Assembly: GCA_010909165.1 (NCBI GenBank)
Contig: MU008164.1
Location: 682,001 to 746,000, forward strand
DNA from: Anthoceros angustus
Lineage: Eukaryota; Streptophyta; Anthocerotopsida; Anthocerotales; Anthocerotaceae
DNA length: 64,000 nucleotides
Reading direction: 5' to 3'
Shown: positions 12,424 through 23,909 of the stretch, piece by piece
Numbering within the stretch: the first letter of the stretch is position 1
How the letters are laid out: every line of letters begins with the position of its first letter
Made by a program: the position numbers and the translations under genes
The notes under the pieces: generated by a model
The model's input: only the letters and a program-made list of their open reading frames with translations
What the model was told of the DNA's origin: nothing
The model's database searches: none

Positions 12424-14089
12424 GCGTGATTGAGTTGTTGTCCGGGGTGAGTCCTCAGTTGCAGCCCACATATCTTTCTATGTGTGGGTTGCAGCTGTTT
12501 TTGGTAATGTAAGGTTCCATCCCCTGAGCATTGCAGCTGCAGGAAACTCAAATGCGTGTGGCACTGCTGTGGGCTGTGCATGAACTGCATGTCGCGAGGG
12601 ACAAGGGCTTGGAGAGCATGGACGTCCTCCCCGATATGTACCGCCTGCATCTGGTGTTGACGACATTGTGCCAGGAGTGCAGGAGTAGGGGGGAGGCACT
12701 GCCCGAGTACCTGCAGCAGTAGACGCAGGCTGAAGCCACATAGTGGGTGTGGACAGGGATCAACTTGCTCCGTTATGTGGTGCAGTAGGCCCTTTGAACT
12801 TTTCACTTATGCATTGCAGGCCTTTTTGAGTGCCTTGTATATGTGTGATTGTTTTCATGGAAGCCCTTCTTGTATTGGTCCTTGTAGTACAAGCTTGTTT
12901 GATGCCAGTGCTATGTGAACCGCACCCCATAGCCAGCGATGTCGTTACTGACCATGTGTGATGCCAAACTAAACCTACAGTTCAAAGAGCGACTCGCCAA
13001 TAAAATGACAAACCTGGTTTGTGGGGCAGGAGCCTAGAAAATCTGCAGTTAAACTGCAAATGCGACCTCCGCGAGAGGTATAAATGTGCAGCTCATGCGC
13101 AGTGAAATCCCTACACCAGCATAATTGTCACCAAACCCAGTGAGCCACCCGGAAAATTGAGGAAAAAATGTGGCTCAAAAGAGAGTGAGCAGAGTCGGCA
13201 GACGTCACATCAAGGCGTCACATATGGCAGATGTATTCCGATGGAGACCCCACCGGAAGAATCGAGGCAAAAGAAAGAAAGAAATGCCCGCCTTGCAGCC
13301 ATCATTCCTTGCCTAGATCGAAGAACCAATCCTTACAGACGACTTGCGACCACGACACACGATATCTGCGGATATGTAGAGAAGAAGAAGAAGAATTTTA
13401 TTTAAGTCCACTAAGGACGGATTTCCGTCATGGGACTTGGTACTTAACAACTTGTACCATGGTTGCCTAAGCTACTTGCACCAAGGGCATCCATTCCCTT
13501 TAGGCACCCCATCTAAGTACCGATCCAAGCTCAGGATGCTTAATCACGGCGTTCTTATAAATGTGTGTCCATTTGGCTTAGGCCATTTGGACACGAGGCC
13601 CCTCCCCGATAGATTGGCCACACCCGCCTACACTTGGAGATGTACAAAGCAGGAATTCCAGGCTGAGAAATGGAGGGAAATGCCCGCCAAGTCTGCAGAG
13701 ATAACCGCCTGGGGACGGCACCAGCCTGGACCACGTCGTGCGGTCCACCATGATTTTTTACACTCACCAAGCCCCCGCACATACATGTCGGCAATCCGAC
13801 AGCCTGCCCCCCGAGCGGTGATGGAGGGGGTCTTCTTCTTCGCCTTGTGACGGCGAGTTTGTGTCGTTTAGTGTGCATGGATGCCCGAAATTATTTAAGT
13901 TTGTGATTATTTCGACCAGCTCAGCTTTAATTAATAGTTAGGATGCCTGTTTCTCTTTTTCCCCGCCAAAGGGAGCCTAGGACGGATTTAGGGTCTATCT
14001 CCACTGTGCTCCAAAGAATCTCGGAATACTTCCTGGAAGCAAGCAGGTTTCTACACCGCAAGGAGTATGTATGTTATGGAGGATTGGAT
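12424..14089. other. Tail of the transposon relic, then intergenic DNA
   Basis: The first 380 bp hold a short frame (12531-12722) rich in Leu/Glu that may be the 3' end of the transposase relic. Beyond that I see only short frames and, at 13381-13450, a dispersed repeat. No gene could be supported. Confidence 0.35.
13381..13440 (-). repeat. Dispersed repeat, inverted relative to copies at 29.9, 31.2 and 35.05 kb
   Basis: The sequence GAAGAAGAAGAATTTTATTT followed by AAGTCCACTAAGGACGGATT and TCCGTCATGGGAC is the reverse complement of the block at 35051-35103 and its decayed versions near 29908 and 31214. At those three places the block leads directly into 5S-rRNA-like sequence; here no 5S-like sequence is attached. 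Confidence 0.8.
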
Positions 14090-15723
14090 TTCTGTGAACA
14101 GGGAAGGAGAACATCCTTGACCTAAAGGCAACAGTTTAGTGGGTTTGTACATCACACTCGTGTCATGATCTTAGAAACTGAGAGCATGAGTACAAACACG
14201 CCAGATTCTTACTAACCACAGCAAAACCTCCGTCTTTCTTGAATCTCAGCCGTTCGGCTCGTACAACTGGCGAGTTGATGAGATACGATCTTCAGGCATC
14301 CTGCAACACCAAAATTGTTACATCTGTGTGCAGATGTATCAAGCAACAGATTCTGCTCATACCAACATGCAAGAAGTGACAAAGCGTAGCACCACACGGC
14401 TGAAGCGCATGCAAACAAGACGATGCGTCAAAATAATCTCACAGCTCCAAATTTGTTGACAACGTCCATTGTTGGTGGATAGTTCTTCAAGTGCTTGCTC
14501 ATCTTCTTCCCATCTTTTGCTAGGACCAAACCATTACAGACAAGGTTCAGAAATGCTGGTTTGTCAAAGAGCGCTGTTGACAACACCATGAGAGTGTAGA
14601 ATCTGTAAAAACGGACACAAATGTGCGACTCTCAACTGAACAAGGGATCGAGACTCTGGACTGCATGAGTGTGAACAGCCATACCAGTCTCTGCGACAAC
14701 ATGGGAATTGCAGGGTTTCAGCAAAAATGAAGTACAACACTGAGATAGGCACACACCATCCACGAGTTTGATCCAGGCCCTCATTGACAAAATGTCCAGG
14801 GAAAGATCTTGATTCTCAATGGGATAGTGGATCTAAGCATATGAATTTGTTAGAATCGTCACCAAGAGGAGCAGCATTTCAGCTGGAAGCCCCCAGCGTT
14901 CGGTGCAGTGGCAAACCTTGCAGTTTCGAGCGGCTTCGAAATTGGATAAGGGGGTGCTGCACCCTGTGCTGTATGGCATAACCTGCAGAAAAAAAATAAG
15001 ACAGAGAAAAGTCAAGTGCCCATCCCACTCCAATACCAGGATTCAAGTGGGCATCCCCCTCTGATCCCAAGATTTGCGTTCACTCGCGGATTAGCCAGTC
15101 CGAAATAGACAGAAACCCCCAAGATGAATACCTTAAACGCCCGGTAGACAAGTCCCTTCTCATGCAGCTGCTTGAAAACCCACCAGACACTTACCATAAA
15201 TTGGAGATCAAGCGTCTTGCAGTCATTCTTGAAGTCGACCCATCTCCCAACTCTGGTGATGATTTTCTCCCATTCCGAGCCAAACCTCATCACGATACTC
15301 CTGCACTCATCATTGTACTTGTCCATACCCATCGCAAGCACCTGTTCAAAGGCCAGAGCACTGTCAGCAATGCAATCTCCTGCCACTCGAGCGAAATCCA
15401 TCTAAACTTGAATCCCGCACCTGCTCCTTGTTTTCAATTCCCAGCTTCTGCTCAATCTCGTACTCGACAGGCAGGCCATGGCAATCCCACCCAAACCGTC
15501 TCCTGACATGAAACCCTCGAGCTGACTTGTAACCCGTCACAACGTCTTTAATGCTGCCGGCTAGAAAGGATATGGCCGTAATGACTAATGAGGCAGTCCT
15601 GTTGCGAAAGAGGGACAGTCATAAAAAATATTATCCGGCTTGCCTTCACTGCGCTTGAGCTGGGTGTGGAGCGCGTCGAAGGACTCCTACACTGTGGTTC
15701 TTCCCCTCGAGGACTTCCTCCAT
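14090..15723 (-). pseudogene. Cytosolic isoleucyl-tRNA synthetase pseudogene, editing domain deleted
   Basis: Minus-strand exons match eukaryotic cytosolic IleRS in order: start MEEVLEGKN (15723), FATGLPH, exon 15422-about 15560 with RRFGWDCHGLPVEYEI (HIGH-type ATP site), exon 15132-15341 (MGMDKYNDECRS to LVYRAFK), exon 14917-14982 (VMPYSTGCSTPLSNFEAARN). Then, with only about 90 bp between, come IHYPIENQDL, FVNEGLDQTRGW, an exon with [15 protein letters not shown] and the KMSK signature ([12 protein letters not shown]), then LINSPVVRAERLRFK and VKDVLLP. Splice sites fit. About 350 residues including the CP1 editing domain, expected between NFEAARN and IHYP, are missing. It also has short insertions around 15560-15600, in-frame TAG before IHYP, a frameshift after QDL, and TGA in place of Leu before LINSP. 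It cannot encode a synthetase. Confidence 0.88.
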
Positions 15724-16897
15724 TGCAAGGTTAAATTTTGAGAATGCACGAGACGGACACACTGCGCTGCCACCAAACATGGACAGCCGCTTTCGATGAG
15801 CTGAACGCAAATGCTGAGACCAGCCATGCCCACTGAATTGAAGTTCGTAAAACGTTTTCGCATCGACGTTTTTTGGAAGTGACATTTGCATGGGTAGACA
15901 CTTTGGGTTTGAGTAGGCAGTACATGATAGGTCCTCATGCAGGCTTGGTGGCCGGGGGTGCTGTGGTATTAGAAGCTGCTCTGGTTTCTGCTAGGAATCA
16001 ACGGCAGATTAGAGAGACATGCTACTAAATCAGCAGTTTCTGGATTCCGTGTTGAGGGCTGAAGAACCTGATCCTTCTTCAGAGACTGCAGAGCTGACAC
16101 AAATTCACAGCCGGTTCTAGCGCTAAACACGCTATTCATTGCGAGCTCAAATAAGCAGCTGCAGCGGGCACCTCAAACACTGAATCCGGTATGGCCTTAT
16201 ATAAGCGCGCCTGTTCCTGCAAGATCCTGCCCACGCTCGTAACACCAACACGAGTATGCAGTATGTACAGTTTCCATAGGTCGTGTGGCCCATTGCGTGT
16301 TTCCACTGGTCTGTCGACGGATGTACATCGTAGATCCGTTTTTCTTCGTCGCACTTCGCTTTTGGGGCTTTGAGTGCTCTGTTATTGTCGTCGTTATGCC
16401 AGGCCACAGTGGCTGATGAGCAACAGCAACGGCAACCTCCTGACGGTACTAGACAAACGGAATTCAATACGGCATAGCAGACGGGGGCAGACGACTGTGC
16501 AATTGGAACCCACAGATCTGAGTTGGCATTTAAAAGTGGAATCAGGTCCTGAAACCGTCTGCTGTTTCAGATTATGAACAACGATATAAATGAAATGTGA
16601 CGACTCACAACCGCGACGAGGGTGTCAGCCCTTCTAAACAGGCAACAAAGTATTGTAGCATCAAAATTTCCAAGAATTGCTGGACAAAAACAGAATTCTG
16701 CAATCCAGATACTGTACAGAGGGTTCAAATGTGTCCAACCTAATGAGCTAGGCTGCTGCACAAGACAATGTCTGAATTAGCACTGTGACAAGCTAGGCTG
16801 CATGCAGACACGTTGTGGTGGCAAGAAGGAGAAGACAGAGCACACCAGTTAGTGTCGTCTCTCTAGGCTCACGAACCAAGGTGACAAACCTGGCCAA
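15724..16897. other. Region between IleRS relic and RWP-RK gene
   Basis: No further exon could be assigned. A minus-strand frame of 106 codons (16147-16467) is cysteine-rich and resembles nothing I know. The region probably holds the 3' untranslated part of the RWP-RK gene and the 5' flank of the IleRS relic. Confidence 0.4.
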
Positions 16898-19800
16898 CTA
16901 TGTCTCACCCAAAAGACCAGCACATAGCTGGGCCCGTTCATTCCTCAGCATAGCAATCTCCATCCTTATGCCCTCATCGCCTTGTCCAGCTCCCTCAGCA
17001 ATTGTTTGCTCCAGAGTTGCGATAATCCGTTCAATACTTTTTATCTGCTAATGTCTTGAGATCAGGAATGAGTAGCATGTACCAGGCTGTTCTGAATTAC
17101 CACAGGAACGCAATAGGTCCATGCAACAAAGATACGTAACAACCTTTCGGTGTGGCCATCGTCTCATGCCATTCCGTCGACAGATCTTTTTCAGCACAGT
17201 TGGGCAAATTCCTAACTCCTTTGCTGCAGCGTTAATAGGCAGATGAAAATGCTGTGCTAGATCGGTCATCTTCAGCTTGCCTGTCCTCTCCCTCTGCAGT
17301 AAATCATAGCTATGCAAGCTTCATCTTCTGCAGAGATCAGCCATTCAAGGATCCTCCTGCTTCAGAAGGTTGCACAGCAAGCCAGAAAAGAGAAGAAAGC
17401 AACCTGTGCTGCAGCATTGCTCTTGACAGGTTTTGCTGATATCATCGCAGATTTAACATGATCTGTGCTATCCATGCTGTTGCTCCGCTGAAGCTTGAGC
17501 TGCCCAGAACCCGCCTTGGTGTATCCACAATTCGAAAAATCTGACACTGGATAAGATGGCAAACAAGTCACATCAGTTAAAGGCTAGGGAGCTGATCTAT
17601 ATATACTAACTACGGGTGAATGACAGGTAGCCCTGAAGCTAGGAATTGGTACTGAAGTGTACAACAGAGCTAGACTCCAAACAACCACCGATGCCTCTAA
17701 CTTACACTCGAGAAAATCGTCAAGAGCCTTGTGAACAAGGTTTGTCACTCATGAAGATCAACGAAATCACCAACGGTGAATGACACGAAACAGACATAGA
17801 GGCACAGCAGCCAAAGTCAGCCAAAACATTTAAATTCACACCACTCACGGTGAGAGCACAGGGAGGAATACCCCTTGTGATTCTGTAAACAATTCCTCAT
17901 GGAAAGTCGACCGACCATAGATTGGCAAGATGCTTAAATGCTGTCGAATTCTGTCATAGCAGCCCCTTCCACGCCTGTATAACTGCGCCCTTCCAAAGGT
18001 TGGGCTCTCCTGTTTCTCAACAACATCCCCATGTATGGTACTGAATACTTTTTCTGTGCAGACATATCTGAAAGAATAAGATCTGAGATGCATAGTCTGG
18101 TGCTAGCTAGGTGCCAAGTAAAGGTGAATGGGAACAAAACCGCCATGATTCTGAGCCGCAGTAACAATGCCCAACGGCATGACAAGTCCTCTTCTAAAAC
18201 CAAGGTCAGATTGCTGTAAAGATGTGAGGAAAGTTAGTGCAAACGCTTAAGACTGCTGTAGACACGACCAGATGAGTAGCGAGCAACAAAACAAATCTGA
18301 TCTGATATGTTCCTGAACTCATTTGTCATGACCATATCACATTGCCACAACCAGGCCATGATACTTTACACTAGACTGACATTGGTGAAGCAATCTGACC
18401 TATGAACAACAAGTGCATCTCTCAGAAACCACTCAATATTGCCTCCTTGTTCTTGTCTGGTGAAATCTCTCACTGTAGCTTCACAAGTTCAAGTGAACAA
18501 CCTTCTACATGGTCGAAAATATGCATACCACCATGTATGATAGATATGCTAGTAGATCTGCCTGATCACACCAACCGGCAAATCCCACCGCGAAACTCGA
18601 ATGCATATTATGCCCAAGATTCTCACTCCTAAGTGGGGATAGTGTAAGCGTGTAAAGACTGCTTTGCAGATGACACCTTTCATCAGAGATTGTGGCAAAA
18701 TGTCCTTTCCCAAGCTCAGCAACAGATAGAGGGAGACTCCTATAAGCACAAGACACCCAAACTTAGCAAGCTCTTAAGATGGACTCAGCCATTCCTATGT
18801 AGACCGATGCACAAAAAGAAGTGGCATCTCACAGACGAAATTAAAAAGAAAACATAGGTCAAACAGCACATTATACACCAGGAAATTGTCCCATCAAATC
18901 AAAAGGCAGTGGCTAGGACACAGCAGGCCAGTTTACCCGAGGATGTACATAAAAGGTCAGGAAGAGCATTGTGACCCATCTGCTTAGGAAGACGGCTGCC
19001 AGAGGCATTCACGACACCATCTGAATCAATGCTGAGACCAGATCCAGCATCTGAGCTGGTCGAAAGAGAGTCATGTCTCAGCAGAAAGCCTTCCTTCCTG
19101 CGAAGAAGACTGTATTGCAGCAGGAACTGCTTGACATACTCTGCATTTCCGACGGGAAACCTGATGTAGATCCAGAAAAGTCGCATTCAGAATCCAGAAA
19201 CATTCAGCGGCACAAGCGAGATAGATGATTTCAGACTTGAAAGCTCAAAGGCAGTGGGGAACTGGGGAAGAAGAAGTAATTTGGGCCCCCTTTCAGTAGA
19301 CAGCTGGGGCAAAGTAGGTACCAGAAACGTTGCTCAGATACCAGCAACAAGAGTTGTGAACATTGTAAGGAAACTTACTCCACCATCTGCTGTTCAAAGC
19401 TGGCAGGAAATCCATCATCGATGCAAAACCGAGTCTGCAAAACCGCATGATAGCTTTGACCATCACACCCATGAATCTCAAGTTTTGTATCTTGCACCCC
19501 TGTTTACATGTGAACAGTAAAAGGCCTGTAAACACATGATCTCTCTGCTCCTTTGCAAGTGTGTCTAGATGCAAGACAATAACAGACTGCAACATCAGTA
19601 TCAGCATGTAGCACTACACACGTCGGGCCTTAAAAGTGTCAGCGGCAGAGAACACATGAACATAAAATTAATTATCCGCAAGCCCACAAGATGCATTAAG
19701 ATGGCGGTCCTGGCATTGAGCCCTAACCACGCAACGTTGCAACGGCCTTCACCAAAGTGGGTGGTGATGCATCTCATAGTTTTTCCTAGGACTTCCACAA

Positions 19801-20471
19801 CATTGAAAGGTTCAAAATCGCCAACCGTTGGAATGTATAATGCGACGCAGAATTTGACACGAGTCGCAGTTGAGCTGGCTAGTGGAACTTGGATCCCGGG
19901 GCAAGCTTCTGTCGATTAAACTGCCTGCAATCCCCCACCAGAAGAAACGCTCAAGACACCACTGGCATGCAATCGATGTTCCCTGGCAGCACGCGGAACC
20001 ACGCAAAGACTCGCTACCTGTGGACGCACATGGGGAATTGGTCCTCAAAGCTGGAGAGTAATTCACAAGATTATCGTGACCACTGCCACCAAACAGGGCA
20101 AATGAATCTTTGGCAATGTCCGCATCAATCTCATCAAAGGCAATTAGTTCTCCATTAAGAGTGTCCTCAATGCAGGCGCCCCCTTCGTCCACTCCTTTAC
20201 TGTCAAACAACAAGGAACTGAAATCGGGCTCTCCTCCCCCCACTTCAATCCTCGGAGTTCTCCGCGGCGGGAAGGAAGGCAGCGGCGTGAGCAGGTTGAA
20301 CGGGGGAGGAGGGACGTTGAATCCCGTCAAACTGAAGAAAGGCTCCTCGGACACACACTCTTTGGGGGTTTTCAGGAAATCAGAGATGTCAAAGCGGGGA
20401 CTGTTGAGGCTGTTGAGGATGAGGCTGTCGAAATTGGGGGAGCCCCCAGTCATCTTCTTCTCTTCACACAT
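16898..20471 (-). CDS. RWP-RK domain transcription factor (multi-exon)
   Basis: Minus-strand gene starting with MCEEKKMTGG at 20471. Exons I could place with matching phases: 20018-20471, 19826-19924 (CDSCQILRRIIHSNG), 19379-19499 (KLEIHGCDGQSYHAVLQ), 18936-19160 (VGNAEYVKQFLLQY), then about 1.4 kb where exons were not resolved, then 17404-17546, 17144-17293 and 16898-17044 ending in TAG. The 17144 exon holds HFHLPINAAAKELGICPTVL, KKICRRNGMRRWPHRK, the complete RWP-RK motif, continued across the splice as IKSIERIIATLEQ, a likely coiled coil. RWP-RK proteins are plant and algal DNA-binding regulators acting in the nucleus in nitrogen responses and egg/gamete development. No PB1 domain follows the motif, so it is not a canonical NIN-like protein; an RKD-like assignment is inference. 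The placed exons show no stop. Confidence 0.85.
17144..17293 (-). CDS. RWP-RK motif exon
   Basis: This exon of the gene at 16898-20471 is flanked by CTGCAG|AGG and AAG|GTTGTT on the minus strand. It holds nearly the whole DNA-binding motif, including the RWPHRK signature that names the family and the KKICRR basic segment. The phase-0 junction to the next exon restores RWPHRKIKS. Confidence 0.93.
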
Positions 20472-21041
20472 GGTGCAACCAAAGAGAGGCTGTTACCGGA
20501 TCACACAAGACAATGAAACAGCGGCCAAACATGAGCCATCCGGCCCTGGGGAATCACAGGGCACAGATGGCAGGGAGAGGTGCAATGATCCCGGGGCTGG
20601 ACTGCCATGGATCACATGCTCAGGCAGCGGCGCGTGAGAAATGGCAGCACATTGCAAAGATAGAGGAGAAACCGGACTTGGTAGAAAAGGTGTATGAGAG
20701 ATGTCGAGGGAGACATGAGGCAGGGTTGAGCAAGATGGAAAGTCACGCACGCCAGAGTAGCAAGGGTAGTCAGCCTACCACACGCAAGCAAATTGTGACC
20801 CAAGCCGATGGCGTTCAAGAGGCCCTCCACGGGCTCCTGATGCTCCGCACTCAAACAAAGCCTCTCAAATCTCAGCTCATTTAGGTGTATCCTACCGTCT
20901 GAATTCGCTCTCTCGGCAAACAACTACCTTGCGTTCGTGAGTCCCAATAATAACCTAAATAAAAAGTCCCGGAACAAACCTGCACGGGGCAACCGCTGAT
21001 GAGATGGCGATAGTGTACTCCTCCAAGCCAGGACCCAGTGC
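20472..21041. other. Spacer upstream of the RWP-RK gene
   Basis: It should contain the RWP-RK promoter and 5' leader. A plus-strand frame of 123 codons (20513-20884) crosses it but shows no domain. No distinct TATA box was picked out. Confidence 0.35.
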
Positions 21042-21180
21042 TTTGATGCACAATCTCGGCCAGGAAGTACAGACACTGCCAGATAGTGCATCAAAGCCCT
21101 GGCTGGACAGGATCAACACACAAGCACAGCAGTACAGCACCACCGTTGCACTCAAAGCTCGCACTGTTGAGTCAATCTGA
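20991..21180 (+). other. Short plus-strand ORF tail, unknown protein (copy 1)
   Basis: A frame ending at 21180 encodes about 60 residues ending LKARTVESI, with LMHNLGQEVQTLPDSASKPW upstream. From GCTTTGATGCAC (21042) to the stop it is repeated at 23693-23832 in the same frame with different sequence before it. It could be the terminal exon of a plus-strand gene truncated by the duplication, but no acceptor or upstream exon was identified. Confidence 0.35.
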
Positions 21181-21261
21181 GTGCAAGAGAGGTGCTGCTA
21201 ATGCATGCCAAGGCCTCGTCCAAAGCTCTTCCGCTAAGCCTGCTTCCCTCCCTTGACGCAA

Positions 21262-21813
21262 TCAATCTCTCTTCCTCCGCTTCTTCTTCTTCCTTTTCGT
21301 CTCCGCAGGCTCTTCCTCCTCGTCTTCCTCTTCCGCGTCTTCATCCCTCCTTCTATCTGCAGTCTTCGGTTGCAAGTCCTCCGGCAAATCATCATCCAAA
21401 ACTGGCCTGAGCTTGGGATTCTTGAGCTGCTGCGTCCTGGAGGGGCGAGACATGTACACCCTCTCATTCTTACACTCGTAAGTCCAGTGGCCCGGTTGGC
21501 AGCACTTCTGGCACACCATCCTGTGCTGTCCCCCGCCGTCCCCTGCCTTCACAGACTTAAGATCCTTCCGCACCCCGAGCTTCACGGCCTTCTCTGTGCT
21601 CATGAGATACATCTGCCGCTTGGCTTCCTTCCGCTCCTGCCATCAGCTGGGGCCTTCCTCCTTCTGCCCGTACGCGTTCACATTCCGAGCTGCCGCAGCA
21701 GCAGCCCGCTCCGCCTGCGCCCTGCTCAGGCCCTTGGCCGCGCTCAGAGCTGCTGCCTTGATCCTGTCCGCCGCTGCAGCCGCTGCATCCGCGTTCTCCT
21801 TCTTCGTCGCCAT
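21262..21813 (-). pseudogene. ZCCHC10-like zinc-knuckle gene, copy A, nonsense at codon 57
   Basis: Intron-less minus-strand gene, ATG at 21813, aligning over its length with the intact copy C. The encoded protein would have a basic Ala-rich N-terminus, NVNAYGQKEEGPS, one CCHC knuckle (CQKCCQPGHWTYEC) and an acidic then lysine-rich tail. ZCCHC10-type proteins are small conserved nuclear/RNA-associated proteins of poorly known role. In this copy codon 57 is TGA (21643-21645) where copy C has CGA (Arg). An internal Met at 21612 could restart a 116-residue product keeping the knuckle. The start lies 178 bp from the divergent LWD1-like gene. Confidence 0.8.
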
Positions 21814-21991
21814 CGAGGATGCTGTCTCGCGACGACTGTCGAAGGATGAGCGTCTTCAGGGGAGACCCCGTCCGGGCAGAATCGTCACACGATTTAGGGT
21901 TTCAACAACTCGGGATTCATAAATACGAGCACGACATCACACCCGAGCATGAAGTAAAGAAAGCACTGAGTATGCTCGGGTGCAGAGCGGC
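21814..21991. promoter_or_regulatory. Bidirectional promoter between ZCCHC10-like and LWD1-like genes (copy A)
   Basis: The two start codons face away from each other across 178 bp, repeated as 180 bp in copy C (25761-25940). A shared promoter is inferred from the geometry. The segment has ATTTAGGGTTT on the plus strand, like plant telo-box (AAACCCTA) motifs found in promoters of housekeeping and translation genes; no TATA box is evident. Confidence 0.55.
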
Positions 21992-23019
21992 ATGGCTCAG
22001 GACCACAATGACGTCTACGCGCGGGAAGAGTCGCAGAAGCGGTCGGAGATCTACACCTACGATGCGCCCTGGCTGATCTATGGCATGAACTGGAGCGTGC
22101 GCAAGGACAAGAAATTCCGGCTCGCAATCGGCAGTTTCCTCGAGGAGATCAACAACAAGGTGGAAATCGTGCAACTGGATGATGAGACCGGGGATTTCAA
22201 AGCGGACCCCAAGCTGTCTTTCGACCATCCTTACCCGACGACGAAGATCATGTTCATCCCGGACAAGGAGTGCCAGAAGCCTGACCTGCTTGCCACCACG
22301 GGGGATTATCTGCGGATTTGGCAGGTGCACGACGAGCAAGTGGAGTCCAAGAGCCTGCTGAACAACAACAAGCACAGCGAGTTCTGTGCCCCTCTCACCT
22401 CCTTCGACTGGAACGAGGCGGAGCCGAAGCGGGTGGGCACCTCCAGCATAGATACCACTTGTACTATTTGGGACATTGAGAAGGAGGTGGTGGACACGCA
22501 GCTCATTGCTCATGACAAGGAGGTTTATGACATTGCATGGGGGGGAGCTGGAGTGTTTGCTTCCGTGTCTGCAGACGGTTCGGTGCGGGTTTTCGATTTG
22601 CGGGACAAGGAGCACTCCACCATCATCTACGAGAGTCCTCAGCCTGACACCCCCCACCCAGGCTGGGGTGGAACAAGCAGGATCCCGCTACATGGCTACA
22701 ATTCTCATGGACAACTCAAGGTTGTGGTTTTGGATATCAGGTTTCCGACTTTGCCTGTGGCTGAGCTTCAACGGCATCAGGCATGCGTGAACTTGTGGCC
22801 TGGGCTCCTCACAGCTCGTGCCACATATGCACGGCAGGAGATGACTCCCAGGCACTCATCTGGGACCTGTCTACCATGAGCCAGCCGGTGGACGGTGGCT
22901 TGGACCCCATTCTGGCCTACACTGCTGGAGCCGAGATTTACCAGCTGCAGTGGTCCTCTACTCAGCCGGACTGGGTTGCCATAGCCTTCTCCAAGAAGCT
23001 GCAGATCTTACGGGTCTGA
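21992..23019 (+). pseudogene. LWD1/AN11-type WD40 gene, copy A (frameshifted near the 3' end)
   Basis: ATG at 21992 opens MAQDHNDVY, then [20 protein letters not shown], the N-terminal signature of the LWD1/LWD2/AN11 (DCAF7/WDR68) WD40 family. Further family blocks follow: [59 protein letters not shown]. These seven-bladed propellers act as scaffolds; LWD1/2 are circadian-clock coactivators in Arabidopsis. The length (about 342 codons) fits the family. The frame breaks near 22655, returns near 22690, and breaks again near 22788; the last 75 codons, ending KLQILRV, are in another frame. Copy C is intact at these places, so this copy is either a pseudogene or has sequencing errors. Confidence 0.85.
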
Positions 23020-23692
23020 ATGTTGCATCCAGTTTTGGGACGAACACACTTCGGTATGGCTGTTTTCAGAGGGTTTACGGGGACCTCGACTTTTATCTGT
23101 CGGCAACACAGGGTGTAGGCCAGTATTCATTTGAAACATCAGGACGATTCTCCTGCTCCGCAACGTCAGACCGTCACAGTCTTCCTGGCAGCCGTTCTCT
23201 TGAGTTGGTGCATATGGTTGCCATGCCATCTATTCTGCCCATTTGAACCCCATGGGCGATGGAGGTTCGATGGTACGTTTCACGTTACCACCGAGTTGCC
23301 ATTGTCCTCCCTGTAGATGGATGTTTGTTGCTGCCCTTCGTCTCATTATCTGGTGCTTGTTCAACAGATGTGCTGGTGGGCTCAAGGCTGACTGGTGGAA
23401 GCGCTGGTGGGGTGGGAGCAACTTGAAGCGTGCGCAAAGAATGAAAGGACTTCGTCTTTGTCTGCGCTGACGTGATTTCTCTGGACCCATTCAATTGACC
23501 ACTTGGCAAACAGTGAATGCCTGACTTGTTGAAACACGTTTTCCGGCATTTAGCTGAGCAATCGTTGACGACTTCTTGCATGACACTGTGCTTGTCCCCA
23601 TGTAGCTTGTCCTTTCTGGTTGTCAGACTATAAACACACCAAGGAACGTTGGGTGAATGTTCTCGATACCTCAAGTTCGTCGTGGGCCGTGG
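23020..23692. other. 3' flank of LWD1 copy A and unique spacer
   Basis: Up to 23309 the sequence matches the 3' flank of copy C and probably contains the untranslated region. From 23310 to 23692 it is unique in the window, with no domain in either strand. Confidence 0.5.
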
Positions 23693-23832
23693 CTTTGATG
23701 CACAATCTCGGCCAGGAAGTACAGACACTGCCAGATAGTGCATCAAAGCCCTGGCTGGACAGGATCAACACACAAGCACAGCAGTACAGCACCACCGTTG
23801 CACTCAAAGCTCGCACTGTTGAGTCAATCTGA
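23693..23832 (+). other. Short plus-strand ORF tail, unknown protein (copy 2)
   Basis: This repeats 21042-21180 almost exactly and ends with the same stop. The preceding codons differ completely from copy 1, so at least one of the two 5' contexts is a chimera. Confidence 0.35.
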
Positions 23833-23909
23833 GTGCAAGAGAGGTGCTGCTAATGCATGCCAAGGCCTCGTCCAAAGCTCTTCCGCTAAGCCTGCTTCCT
23901 CCCTTGACG

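Larger units (their letters stand above)
21041..23309. repeat. Segmental duplication copy A (ORF tail + ZCCHC10 + LWD1)
   Basis: Copy A holds the short ORF tail, the ZCCHC10-like gene and the LWD1-like gene. Its left part (21042-21868) recurs as copy B at 23693-24526, and 21181-23309 recurs as copy C at 25128-27258. Copies differ by single-base homopolymer changes, a few substitutions and small indels. Copy C begins immediately after the stop codon of the ORF tail. Confidence 0.93.

Noticed and set aside
17144-17293. RWP-RK gene as a canonical NIN-like protein
   Set aside because: After the motif the protein ends within about 50 residues; there is no room for the C-terminal PB1 domain.
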